Of a stretch of 64,000 nucleotides of DNA, positions 1 through 8,046 are shown one piece after another. A model generated the notes under the pieces. The model was not told the origin of the DNA and made no database searches. It saw only the letters and a list, made by a program, of their open reading frames with translations. Each line of letters opens with the position of its first letter. The first letter of the stretch is position 1. This DNA comes from Sphingobacterium sp. R2 (GTDB lineage Bacteria > Bacteroidota > Bacteroidia > Sphingobacteriales > Sphingobacteriaceae), in NCBI RefSeq assembly GCF_040760075.1, contig NZ_CP142884.1:1612001-1676000 (forward strand), in the 5' to 3' direction. The translations under genes were made by a program, and so were the position numbers.

Positions 1-1
1 T

Positions 2-103
2 ATCCAACAAAACGGTGGGGCCTTCTTTTTCGAATCGGAAGAACATATCGGCTCACGTTTCGGCTTTCGTGTTCCATTGCTGGATAACCTGTCTAACCAT
101 TAA
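2..103 (+). CDS. C-terminal end of a probable sensor histidine kinase (partial)
   Basis: An open frame enters from the left edge and stops at TAA 101-103, giving 33 residues. It contains NGGAFFFESEE followed by GSRFGFRVPL. This matches the usual tail of a histidine kinase ATPase domain: a Gly-Gly after the last helix, an 'ES..G.GS.F.F..P' strand pair, then a short tail. Only the end is visible, so kinase identity is an inference from this pattern. It lies 26 bp upstream of the UDP-glucuronate decarboxylase gene on the same strand and could belong to the same polysaccharide cluster. Confidence 0.45.
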   Translation: MQQNGGAFFFESEEHIGSRFGFRVPLLDNLSNH

Positions 104-129
104 AAATTCACAGTATAAATTACTAATTT

Positions 130-1074
130 ATGTATAACCTAAAAAAAAGAGTATTAGTATCGGGAGGAGCTGGATTTATAGGTTCACATCTGTGCGAACG
201 TTTGCTTAAGGACGGGAACGAGGTCATCTGTATGGATAACTTCTTTACTGGGGATAAATCTAACATCGTTCACCTATTGCAAAACCCTTATTTCGAGCTT
301 GTGCGGCATGACGTGACAGAACCTTTTTTAGCTGAGGTGGACGAAATATATAATCTTGCCTGTCCCGCCAGTCCAGTTCACTATCAGTATAATCCGATAA
401 AAACGATTAAAACATCCGTTATGGGGGCAATCAATATGCTTGGACTTGCAAAACGGGTAAATGCGCGTATTTTACAGGCCTCTACAAGTGAAATTTATGG
501 CGACCCACACATCCATCCACAGCCTGAGAGCTATTGGGGAAATGTGAATCCTATTGGTATTCGTTCCTGCTATGACGAAGGAAAGCGATGTGCCGAAACA
601 TTGTTTATGGATTATCATCGGCAACACCATATTGCGATAAAGATCGTTCGGATTTTTAATACCTATGGTCCACGTATGCATCCACAGGACGGGAGAGTAG
701 TATCTAATTTTATTATGCAAGCCTTACAAAATAAAGATATTACCATTTATGGAGAAGGCAGTCAGACCCGAAGTTTCCAGTACGTAGATGACTTGGTAGA
801 AGGAATGATAAGAATGATGGCTGCAGAACCCTCTTTTATCGGACCAGTAAATATCGGTAACCCCAATGAATTTACTATATTCCAATTAGCGGAACAGGTG
901 ATCTTACAGACTGGCTCAAAATCGCAGATTAAGTTTTTGCCATTACCTCAAGACGATCCACAACAAAGGAAGCCTGATATTGAAGTAGCCAAAAATTGCC
1001 TGGACTGGAATCCCAAGATTCAACTTGAAGAGGGATTGTCGAGGACAATAGACTATTTTAAAACATGTTTATAA
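130..1074 (+). CDS. UDP-glucuronate decarboxylase (UDP-xylose synthase), SDR family
   Basis: The 314-residue protein is an extended short-chain dehydrogenase. The Rossmann NAD site [10 protein letters not shown] is near the N-terminus. STSEIYGDP precedes the catalytic YxxxK (Tyr148, Lys152, in YDEGKR). '[18 protein letters not shown]' and '[19 protein letters not shown]' are typical of the UXS group, which converts UDP-glucuronate to UDP-xylose in the cytoplasm. Length and motifs are complete. UDP-xylose would feed exopolysaccharide synthesis, in line with the phosphatase, CapD-type and rhamnose genes beside it. It converges with the CpsB-like gene 27 bp away. A related SDR acting on another UDP-sugar is the main alternative. 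Confidence 0.85.
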   Translation: MYNLKKRVLVSGGAGFIGSHLCERLLKDGNEVICMDNFFTGDKSNIVHLLQNPYFELVRHDVTEPFLAEVDEIYNLACPASPVHYQYNPIKTIKTSVMGAINMLGLAKRVNARILQASTSEIYGDPHIHPQPESYWGNVNPIGIRSCYDEGKRCAETLFMDYHRQHHIAIKIVRIFNTYGPRMHPQDGRVVSNFIMQALQNKDITIYGEGSQTRSFQYVDDLVEGMIRMMAAEPSFIGPVNIGNPNEFTIFQLAEQVILQTGSKSQIKFLPLPQDDPQQRKPDIEVAKNCLDWNPKIQLEEGLSRTIDYFKTCL

Positions 1075-1083
1075 AAAATTTAT

Positions 1084-1117
1084 AGTGATTGTATTTCCCG
1101 TTTATACAGCGATCACT
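1084..1117. terminator. Hairpin between two convergent genes
   Basis: AGTGAT-TGTAT (1084-1094) pairs with ATACA and ATCACT (1104-1108, 1112-1117), leaving a 3-nt GCG bulge on the right. The right arm lies inside the last codons of the minus-strand phosphatase gene. It is placed to terminate both converging transcripts, but no clear U-tract follows. Confidence 0.4.
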
Positions 1118-1896
1118 TGACCTTTATGCTGATCGATATGATCAAGGAGTGATTCATTTAAGATGGGTGAAGTTCTTAACATCTCACGAATCGGGTATTT
1201 CTCAACTATATTTTTTAAAGCGTCAAGATGGCGTTGGTGATGAAGGTCGGTTCCGACAAAATCATACATACCGGATTTCAATAGGGTCATCGCGATAGCT
1301 TTGACATCAACCCCATAGTATCGGCTTAAGGAAAGTAGATTTAACTGGAGTAAGCAGCCTGCATCTTTGATCTGCTTATAAATGTTAAAATTGCTATGGT
1401 AATAATTATAACGTTCAGGATGAGCTAGAATAGGTTTGTAACCTAATTTTTGTATATTCAATATGGTATGAAACAAAGCTTTCGATTCGGATAAATAAGA
1501 CATTTCAATCAATACATAACCGCCTGGCATTACGCATAGTTCATTTTCACGGATCAATAAAGAAAGATTTTCATCAATCATATGTTCAGCCGCGCCAAAT
1601 ATATCCACATCATTGCCGGATTTCTTTAATCCCGCTACCAGTGAATCTTTCGCATGTTCAATACTAAATTTGGTGTTCTGATGTACGCCGGCCATGATAT
1701 GTGGAGTACAGATAAACTTTTTAAGGCCTAAGCGCTGCAGTTCCTGAATATAATGTAGGGATTGTTGCACAGAGTTACTTCCATCGTCAATACCTGGTAA
1801 CAGATGGTTGTGCATGTCTACTTGTAAAAATTCCAACTGCGCTAAAGAGCGGATTGATGAAGTCTTTTTCCCAAACAAATTACTAAAAAATCCCAT
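1102..1896 (-). CDS. CpsB/YwqE-type PHP-domain tyrosine-protein phosphatase
   Basis: Metal-dependent phosphatase of the polymerase-and-histidinol-phosphatase (PHP) family, which dephosphorylates the tyrosine kinase controlling capsule or EPS polymerisation. Metal-ligand motifs are visible in order: MHNHLLPGIDDG, CTPHIM, AHPERY and GTDLHH. The frame opens 27 bp upstream, but the start chosen is the internal Met of MGFFSNLFGKK, because the paralogue at 53790-54590 begins MGIFSKLFGKK. This gives 264 residues, near the usual family length. It sits between a UDP-xylose synthase gene and a CapD-type gene, as expected for an EPS regulator. Having two close paralogues in one window is unusual. Confidence 0.85.
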   Translation of the reverse strand: MGFFSNLFGKKTSSIRSLAQLEFLQVDMHNHLLPGIDDGSNSVQQSLHYIQELQRLGLKKFICTPHIMAGVHQNTKFSIEHAKDSLVAGLKKSGNDVDIFGAAEHMIDENLSLLIRENELCVMPGGYVLIEMSYLSESKALFHTILNIQKLGYKPILAHPERYNYYHSNFNIYKQIKDAGCLLQLNLLSLSRYYGVDVKAIAMTLLKSGMYDFVGTDLHHQRHLDALKNIVEKYPIREMLRTSPILNESLLDHIDQHKGQVIAV

Positions 1897-2385
1897 GATG
1901 CAAATCTTATTATTGTTGTGCAAATAGTGTAGTAAAAGGACTGGTGTTTCAAGCTATATAAGTGAAGGGTAAGTTACAAATTCCTTTCCATGACTACGCG
2001 GTACCTATTACAAACAATATGCCAATAATTACATCGATATGCATAAGGCCGAATGATATGCTTTAAACCTCCGGCAAATGACATTAGAGAATTATTTTTT
2101 ATCAGTCTACATATGTTAAATATGATGCGCTGTGCTATTAATTATACTCTATTCATGCCATTATTTTTTGAATGTAACAGTTTCGGTATAATAGTTGCTT
2201 AGTCCACGATGATAAATCGATCGATAGGGTTCTTTTTAATGATATTTTATCGTAGGAGTAATTTGAGTGCGAAAATTTAACTATCTTGCATTTCCTTTAT
2301 AAAATATTATAACAAAGCCATATCAGATAGTGTCCGTTTGTCGCAGACACGGTCAGTAACATTTAATAAAATAAGAGAAAAAGCT
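1897..2385. other. Divergent intergenic region upstream of the CapD-like gene
   Basis: About 490 bp of AT-rich sequence between two divergent genes. A weak promoter candidate for the plus-strand gene is TTTG at 2262-2265 with TATCTTGC at 2282-2289, which differs from TAnnTTTG at one core base. I found no convincing ORF, RNA gene or repeat in the rest. The long leader could carry post-initiation control, but no structure supports that. Confidence 0.35.
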
Positions 2386-4386
2386 ATGATGGGTTCTCTA
2401 GGAGATTTAAGAAGGCGCCTGAGAAAGGACAATCCAAGATGGGTCATTTTAATGATCGACATGTGGTTTGTGTTTGCAAGCTATGTGTTTTCTAATTATG
2501 TGGTCAACAACTTCAAGGGAGTATTTGATATCGAATTGATGTTAAAAAAAGTTGTCGTTATATTGCCAATTTACCTGTTGATGTTCTTATGTTATGATAC
2601 CTTTCGAGGAATTGTTCGACAAACTGGCATTCGAGACACTATTAAAATATTTAAAACGGTGGGATCTGCCTATATTCTGATAATGGTTTTCACGTTTATT
2701 ATCAAAACTATCTTTAATAAAGGAACTTTGGCAGGAGATTATCTCAGATTGTCGTATGGCGTATTGACGATGCAGGCTACAATTTTGCTGGTCATTATGG
2801 TAGGGGCGCGTGTAATCTATCGGACTATTTATGAATATCTTTTTCTGCCAGGTAGGAAAGGGGAGAATGTATTGATATTTGGTGCTTCGAGACCAGGGCT
2901 AGTATCATTTTCTTTATTAAAGGAAGACCAGCGGACGAAGTATCAGGTGGTCGCCTTTGTTGAAGATAAAATATCACGGATAGGTAAGCGCTTGGCAGGT
3001 TTAAAAATTAAAGATATTACCGAAATTACGAAAGAATATGTGGAGAAATGCCATATAACTCAAGTAATCATTGCGGTTGAAAATAACGATCCCGAACGGC
3101 TTGAATATGTCTCAGATTGGTTTCAAAATCTTGGGCTTGAACTGAAAATAATGCCACCGGCCCGGATATTACTTAACTCCGGCGCCAAACGTGAAATTCG
3201 ACCTTTAAAGATAGAAGATTTATTGGGACGTAAACCGATTAAGTTGGATCATCCAGAAATTGAAGACGAAATGCGCGGTAAAGTTATCTTAGTAACAGGT
3301 GCCGCTGGATCTATTGGTTCGGAATTAGCTCGGCAGATTGCAAGACGGCATTATAAGAAATTGATCCTTCTTGATCAAGCAGAGTCCGCAATTTATGATG
3401 TACAGCAATCCATTAAGGCTACTTTTGCTGAGCATTTACATTGTGTCGTTGGGGATGTGCGGAATTTTGCATTTATGCAACGGATATTTGACGAATATAA
3501 ACCTGATTTGGTTTTCCATGCAGCGGCTTATAAGCATGTTCCATTGATGGAAGCTAACCCTTACGAGTCCATCCAGACTAATGTATTGGGAAGTAAAATA
3601 GTTGCGGATCTCTGTATGCATTATGGTACAAAAAAGATGGTCATGGTATCCACAGATAAAGCCGTAAACCCTACCAATGTTATGGGAGCCACCAAACGTA
3701 TGGCTGAGATTTATGTAAGTAGTTGCAGCGGAAAATCTGATACGAGCTTTATTATCACTCGGTTTGGCAATGTACTTGGTTCAAATGGCTCGGTTATACC
3801 GCTATTTGAAAAGCAGATGGCCGATGGCGGTCCATTGACGTTAACTCATCCAGACATCACACGTTTTTTTATGACTATTCCTGAAGCTTGTCAACTTGTG
3901 CAAGAAGCGGGTGTAATGGGAAAAGGAGGTGAGATTTTTGTATTCGATATGGGCAAGTCTGTTAAAATAATCGATTTGGCCAAAAGAATGATCAAACTAA
4001 AGGGGTACCGTTACCCTGAGGATATTGATATCAAAATTGTTGGATTGCGCCCAGGAGAAAAAATTTATGAAGAACTTTTGGCAAACAATGAAAATACGGT
4101 GAAAACACATCATCCAAAAATCATGATTGCAAAAGTAAATCATGATGAGCTTTCACTTAAAGCGGATCGTATTAATGCCATCTGTCAACAGATTTTGGAT
4201 GCCGATACACTACTGCCTGATTTTATGGGGCTTGTCGCTGCGATGAAGGAAGTCGTGCCAGAGTTTAAATCTCAGAATTCGGAATATGAAGTGTTGGACA
4301 CGGTCGTAAAGAAGAAAGAAATTGAATTAGTTCATGAGAAACCCATAGAGGTACCCGTATATTCTTTGGTAAAGAATGTGTTGTAA
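2386..4386 (+). CDS. Membrane-bound nucleoside-diphosphate-sugar 4,6-dehydratase (CapD/WbpM/EpsC type)
   Basis: The large polysaccharide-type dehydratase converts a UDP-HexNAc to its 4-keto-6-deoxy form at the inner membrane. The N-terminal ~150 residues hold four hydrophobic segments. A CoA-binding-like region follows ('VLIFGASRPGLVSF'), then the SDR domain with VTGAAGSIGSELARQIA and 'VSTDKAVNPTNVMGATKRMAE', the Met-x3-Lys active-site form of WbpM relatives. The frame extends back to a TTG at 2338, but two adjacent ATGs at 2386 and 2389 give the usual N-terminus, so 2386 was chosen (666 aa). A strong hairpin follows, separating it from the rfb operon. The exact sugar substrate cannot be told. 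Confidence 0.85.
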   Translation: MMGSLGDLRRRLRKDNPRWVILMIDMWFVFASYVFSNYVVNNFKGVFDIELMLKKVVVILPIYLLMFLCYDTFRGIVRQTGIRDTIKIFKTVGSAYILIMVFTFIIKTIFNKGTLAGDYLRLSYGVLTMQATILLVIMVGARVIYRTIYEYLFLPGRKGENVLIFGASRPGLVSFSLLKEDQRTKYQVVAFVEDKISRIGKRLAGLKIKDITEITKEYVEKCHITQVIIAVENNDPERLEYVSDWFQNLGLELKIMPPARILLNSGAKREIRPLKIEDLLGRKPIKLDHPEIEDEMRGKVILVTGAAGSIGSELARQIARRHYKKLILLDQAESAIYDVQQSIKATFAEHLHCVVGDVRNFAFMQRIFDEYKPDLVFHAAAYKHVPLMEANPYESIQTNVLGSKIVADLCMHYGTKKMVMVSTDKAVNPTNVMGATKRMAEIYVSSCSGKSDTSFIITRFGNVLGSNGSVIPLFEKQMADGGPLTLTHPDITRFFMTIPEACQLVQEAGVMGKGGEIFVFDMGKSVKIIDLAKRMIKLKGYRYPEDIDIKIVGLRPGEKIYEELLANNENTVKTHHPKIMIAKVNHDELSLKADRINAICQQILDADTLLPDFMGLVAAMKEVVPEFKSQNSEYEVLDTVVKKKEIELVHEKPIEVPVYSLVKNVL

Positions 4387-4413
4387 ATTTTATTTTAAGT
4401 CCAGTCCGACATT

Positions 4414-4480
4414 TAAGCAAACCGAATATAGCAAAAAAGCTCTCCATAAGAGGGCTTTTTTGCTATATTCGGTTTGCTTA
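4414..4480 (+). terminator. Very long perfect inverted repeat, probable terminator
   Basis: Positions 4414-4440 pair without a mismatch with 4454-4480 (27 bp). Four more inner pairs (one G.U) close a 5-nt loop. The inner part has the classic A-tract / GC / T-tract terminator shape, and the stem then continues through mixed sequence. It lies 28 bp after the CapD-like stop codon and 104 bp before rfbB. The arm is about twice the length of a normal intrinsic terminator. Confidence 0.75.
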
Positions 4481-4584
4481 TGGATTAAAGCTTGTCAATT
4501 TACAAAAATCATCCTAATTTTAACGAACTATTTAGCGAAGTTATCACTTGTAGGCGAATGGTCTAAACTATCGAGAGTTATTAT

Positions 4585-5640
4585 ATGAATAAAACAGTTT
4601 TAATTACCGGGGGAGCCGGATTTATAGGTTCACATGTTGTGCGTGAGTTTGTGCTGAAGTATCCAGAATATCAAATTATCAATCTGGATGCATTGACCTA
4701 TGCCGGCAATCTCGAGAATTTAAAAGATATCGAGCACTTACCAAATTATACTTTTCTTAAAGCAGATATTACAGATCAGCAGCTCATTGTGGATGTTTTT
4801 CAAAAATATCAGCCAAATGGAGTTATCCATCTGGCAGCCGAGTCTCATGTTGACCGTTCGATTGTTGATCCTACAGCTTTCGTGATGACCAACGTGATTG
4901 GAACTGTCAATTTATTGAATGCAGCCAATGCAATTTGGAAGGATAATTTTGAAGGGAAGCGTTTTCATCACGTATCTACCGATGAGGTATTTGGTGCGCT
5001 TGGCGATACGGGATTTTTTACTGAAGAGACAAAATATGATCCTCATTCACCTTATTCCGCTTCTAAGGCAAGTTCGGATCATTTTGTCCGGGCTTATCAT
5101 GATACCTACGGCTTACCTATTGTTTTAACAAACTGTTCAAACAATTATGGACCTAATCATTTTCCTGAGAAATTGATTCCGCTTTGCATTCATAATATTT
5201 TAAATAATAAGCCTCTCCCGGTTTATGGCGATGGAAAATATACCCGCGATTGGTTATATGTAATTGATCACGCAAAAGCTATAGATCTCGTTTTTCATGA
5301 GGGTAAAAATGGTGACTCATATAACGTCGGTGGATTCAATGAGTGGCAAAATATAGATCTGATCAAAGAGCTATGTAAACAAATGGACGAGAAACTGGGA
5401 CGTGAACAAGACTCTTCGATGCAATTAATTACTTTTGTTAAAGATCGTCCCGGACATGATTTGCGTTATGCAATTGATGCAACCAAGATCAATAAGGAAT
5501 TGGGATGGTATCCTTCAGTTACTTTTGAAGAAGGCTTGTCGCGGACGATAGATTGGTTCTTGTCTAATCAGGAATGGCTGGAGCATGTGACATCGGGCGA
5601 TTATAAAAAATATTACGACAATCAATACAAAGGCGCATAA
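4585..5640 (+). CDS. rfbB: dTDP-glucose 4,6-dehydratase
   Basis: Second step of dTDP-L-rhamnose synthesis: dehydration of dTDP-glucose to dTDP-4-keto-6-deoxyglucose. The 351 residues have the expected length. [14 protein letters not shown] binds NAD, STDEVFG supplies the Thr-Asp-Glu catalytic residues, and YSASKASSDHFVRAYHDTYG holds the YxxxK pair. 'YVIDHAKAIDLV' and 'NVGGFNEWQNIDL' fit the RmlB subgroup. It is first of four consecutive rhamnose genes, with a 2-bp gap to rfbC. No clear TAnnTTTG promoter was found upstream. Confidence 0.95.
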   Translation: MNKTVLITGGAGFIGSHVVREFVLKYPEYQIINLDALTYAGNLENLKDIEHLPNYTFLKADITDQQLIVDVFQKYQPNGVIHLAAESHVDRSIVDPTAFVMTNVIGTVNLLNAANAIWKDNFEGKRFHHVSTDEVFGALGDTGFFTEETKYDPHSPYSASKASSDHFVRAYHDTYGLPIVLTNCSNNYGPNHFPEKLIPLCIHNILNNKPLPVYGDGKYTRDWLYVIDHAKAIDLVFHEGKNGDSYNVGGFNEWQNIDLIKELCKQMDEKLGREQDSSMQLITFVKDRPGHDLRYAIDATKINKELGWYPSVTFEEGLSRTIDWFLSNQEWLEHVTSGDYKKYYDNQYKGA

Positions 5641-5642
5641 GC

Positions 5643-6197
5643 ATGACGTATACGGAGACAAAGCTGAAAGGATGTTTTATACTTGAACCGACAGTTTACG
5701 AAGACGAAAGAGGTTATTTTTTTGAGTCATTTAATGAAACCAAGCTGGCTGCAATACTTGGTTATAAACCTCATTTTGTGCAAGACAATCAATCCAAATC
5801 ACAGTTTGGTGTTGTGAGGGGGCTACATTTACAGGCCGGCGATCATGCTCAGGCTAAGTTGGTTCGAGTCGTCGAGGGAAAAGTACTGGATGTAGCAGTC
5901 GATGTTCGTCCGGGATCAAGCACCTTCGGACAACATATCGCTGTAGAGCTTTCAGCTGAAAATAGAAAACAGCTATTTGTTCCGAGAGGTTTCTTACATG
6001 GCTTCTCCGTATTATCAGAACATGCAGTTTTTTTCTATAAATGTGATAATAACTATCACAAAGAATCGGAAGATGGAGTAAATCCTTTAGATTTTGAATT
6101 GGCTGTCGACTGGAAAATACCTCATGAAGAAATGATTCTCTCACAGAAGGACCAAGAAGCACAATCTTTTGAGAAATTGCGCCTGAAATTAATTTAG
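5643..6197 (+). CDS. rfbC: dTDP-4-dehydrorhamnose 3,5-epimerase
   Basis: Third step of dTDP-L-rhamnose synthesis, a cupin-fold epimerase acting at C3 and C5. The 184-residue length is standard. Catalytic His62 lies in VVRGLHLQ. KLVRVVEGKVLDVAVDVRPGS and PRGFLHGF are family signatures, and the active-site tyrosine lies in FFYKCDN. The ATG at 5643 is 2 bp after the rfbB stop, so translation is probably coupled. The next gene, rfbD, begins 5 bp after the stop. Confidence 0.95.
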   Translation: MTYTETKLKGCFILEPTVYEDERGYFFESFNETKLAAILGYKPHFVQDNQSKSQFGVVRGLHLQAGDHAQAKLVRVVEGKVLDVAVDVRPGSSTFGQHIAVELSAENRKQLFVPRGFLHGFSVLSEHAVFFYKCDNNYHKESEDGVNPLDFELAVDWKIPHEEMILSQKDQEAQSFEKLRLKLI

Positions 6198-6202
6198 ATG
6201 AT

Positions 6203-7063
6203 ATGCGAATTGTTATAACAGGAGCTTCAGGTCAACTTGGTTCGGAACTAAAAGATCTTTTGCTGTGTAATACAGCACATGAGTGTTATTTCTTAGATCG
6301 AAAGCAATTACCATTGGATCAAATTGAGATTATACAGCAAATTCTGAGCATGTATCAACCCGATTTGATTATTCATGCAGGAGCGTATACAGCGGTGGAT
6401 AAAGCTGAGACGGATCAGGTTACGGCAAATTTGGTCAATCATTTGGCTTGTGAAGAGATTGCTCAATACTGCCATGTCCATAACGCCAAACTTATAGCTA
6501 TTTCAACAGATTACGTTTTCGATGGATCTTCTGCTTCTCCTTTGACTGAGCATGCGATCACTAATCCCATCAACGTATATGGACAAACTAAGCTTGCGGG
6601 GGAACGTGCCATTCGGAAATGGCATCCTCAGGCAATCATTATACGGACTTCCTGGGTGTATTCCTCCTACGGTAAAAACTTTGTAAAAACCATGTGCCGC
6701 CTAATGACCGAGCGAGATGAAGTTAACGTAATCAGCGATCAAATTGGGAGCCCCACTTATGCAAAAGATTTAGCCCTAGTGATTTTGAAAGTTTTGGATT
6801 CTGTCGAATGGAAAGCAGGTATTTATCACTATAGTAACCAAGGCGAAATTTCGTGGTATGACTTTGCTGTAGCAATACGTGACTTCCGTTCGTTCGAATG
6901 TGAAGTCAGGCCAATTCCAACAAGTGCATATCCGACACCTGCTCGTAGGCCGATGTATTCTTTGCTTGATAAATCAAAAATAAGAACTACGTTTGGAATA
7001 CAAGTTCCAGACTGGAAAATAAGTTTGAGCAACATGCTGACTGAGGAATTTAAAGATAAATAG
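6203..7063 (+). CDS. rfbD: dTDP-4-dehydrorhamnose reductase
   Basis: Final step of dTDP-L-rhamnose synthesis, an NAD(P)H-dependent reduction. The 286 residues begin with [16 protein letters not shown], the nucleotide site of RmlD. '[12 protein letters not shown]', 'STDYVFDG' and 'YGQTKLAGE' (catalytic YxxxK) follow in the usual order, with [13 protein letters not shown] near the C-terminus. It starts 5 bp after rfbC and is followed 67 bp later by rfbA, all on the same strand. Confidence 0.95.
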   Translation: MRIVITGASGQLGSELKDLLLCNTAHECYFLDRKQLPLDQIEIIQQILSMYQPDLIIHAGAYTAVDKAETDQVTANLVNHLACEEIAQYCHVHNAKLIAISTDYVFDGSSASPLTEHAITNPINVYGQTKLAGERAIRKWHPQAIIIRTSWVYSSYGKNFVKTMCRLMTERDEVNVISDQIGSPTYAKDLALVILKVLDSVEWKAGIYHYSNQGEISWYDFAVAIRDFRSFECEVRPIPTSAYPTPARRPMYSLLDKSKIRTTFGIQVPDWKISLSNMLTEEFKDK

Positions 7064-7130
7064 ATTGACGATAACAAGAGGCTGTGTCGACGTTAGTATC
7101 GTAAAGTCTTCTTCCCTAAATAACATTAAA

Positions 7131-7997
7131 ATGAAAGGAATTATATTGGCTGGCGGCTCAGGCACGCGATTGCATCCACTGACGCTTGCTGTAAGTAAAC
7201 AATTGATGCCCGTATATGATAAACCTATGATATATTATCCGTTGTCTACCTTGATGCTCGCCGGAATACGTGAAATTCTGATTATATCCACTCCACAGGA
7301 TCTACCTAATTTTGAAAAGTTATTAGGGGATGGTTCACAATTAGGGTGCCGTTTTGAATATAAAGAGCAACCTAGCCCAGACGGGCTTGCTCAGGCATTT
7401 TTGCTGGGAGAAGAATTTATTGGCGATGATAAAGTAGCCCTGATTTTAGGGGATAATATATTTTACAGCTCTGGACTTTCCAAGCTATTGCAGTCTTCTT
7501 CGGACCCTGATGGCGGAGTGGTCTTCGCCTATCCGGTGAATGATCCGGAACGGTATGGAGTCGTTGAATTTGATGAAACAAATAATGTGATTTCTATTGA
7601 AGAGAAGCCACAATTGCCCAAATCGAATTATGCTGTTCCGGGAATTTATTTTTATGATAATGAAGTGATTAGTATCGCAAAAAATATAGCACCTTCCCCT
7701 CGTGGAGAACTGGAGATAACAGATATCAATAAAGAGTATCTCCGCCGCGGCAAATTAAAGGTCGGAATTTTTGACCGTGGTACAGCTTGGTTGGATACCG
7801 GAACGATCCAGTCTCTCATGCAGGCAGGGCAATTTGTGCAAGTGATAGAGGAGCGGCAAGGGATGAAAATAGGGGCAATAGAAGAAGTTGCTTACAGAAT
7901 GGGTTACATTGATAAACAGCAGCTACTGAAAATTTCTGCGCCACTCTGTAAGTCAGGCTATGGAGAGTATTTGAAAAGAATTGTTAAAGGCTCTTAA
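7131..7997 (+). CDS. rfbA: glucose-1-phosphate thymidylyltransferase
   Basis: First step of dTDP-L-rhamnose synthesis, joining glucose-1-phosphate and d[19 protein letters not shown] is the canonical N-terminal nucleotide-binding loop, so the start was placed at ATG 7131 rather than at an upstream TTG at 7065. 'LILGDNIFY' and 'GTAWLDTGT' are also present. The 288-residue length is normal. It closes the rfbB-C-D-A order, completing the dTDP-rhamnose supply. Its stop codon is 2 bp before a 22-bp perfect hairpin. Confidence 0.95.
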   Translation: MKGIILAGGSGTRLHPLTLAVSKQLMPVYDKPMIYYPLSTLMLAGIREILIISTPQDLPNFEKLLGDGSQLGCRFEYKEQPSPDGLAQAFLLGEEFIGDDKVALILGDNIFYSSGLSKLLQSSSDPDGGVVFAYPVNDPERYGVVEFDETNNVISIEEKPQLPKSNYAVPGIYFYDNEVISIAKNIAPSPRGELEITDINKEYLRRGKLKVGIFDRGTAWLDTGTIQSLMQAGQFVQVIEERQGMKIGAIEEVAYRMGYIDKQQLLKISAPLCKSGYGEYLKRIVKGS

Positions 7998-7998
7998 C

Positions 7999-8046
7999 TA
8001 TCCCTAGATAACATTCTGCTGCATAGCAGAATGTTATCTAGGGATA
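7999..8046. terminator. 22-bp perfect inverted repeat between convergent genes
   Basis: 7999-8020 pairs perfectly with 8025-8046 around a 4-nt loop. The rfbA stop ends at 7997. The stop codon of the converging kinase (8034-8036) and its last codons lie in the right arm. It is symmetrical and could stop both transcripts, although neither side has a strong T-tract. Confidence 0.65.

Noticed and set aside
2338..2385. TTG start extending the CapD-like protein by 16 residues
   Set aside because: The extension is not needed for the membrane domain, and two ATGs at 2386 and 2389 give the usual N-terminus.
7065..7130. TTG start extending RfbA by 22 residues
   Set aside because: RfbA proteins begin at the MKGIILAGG motif, which coincides with ATG 7131.
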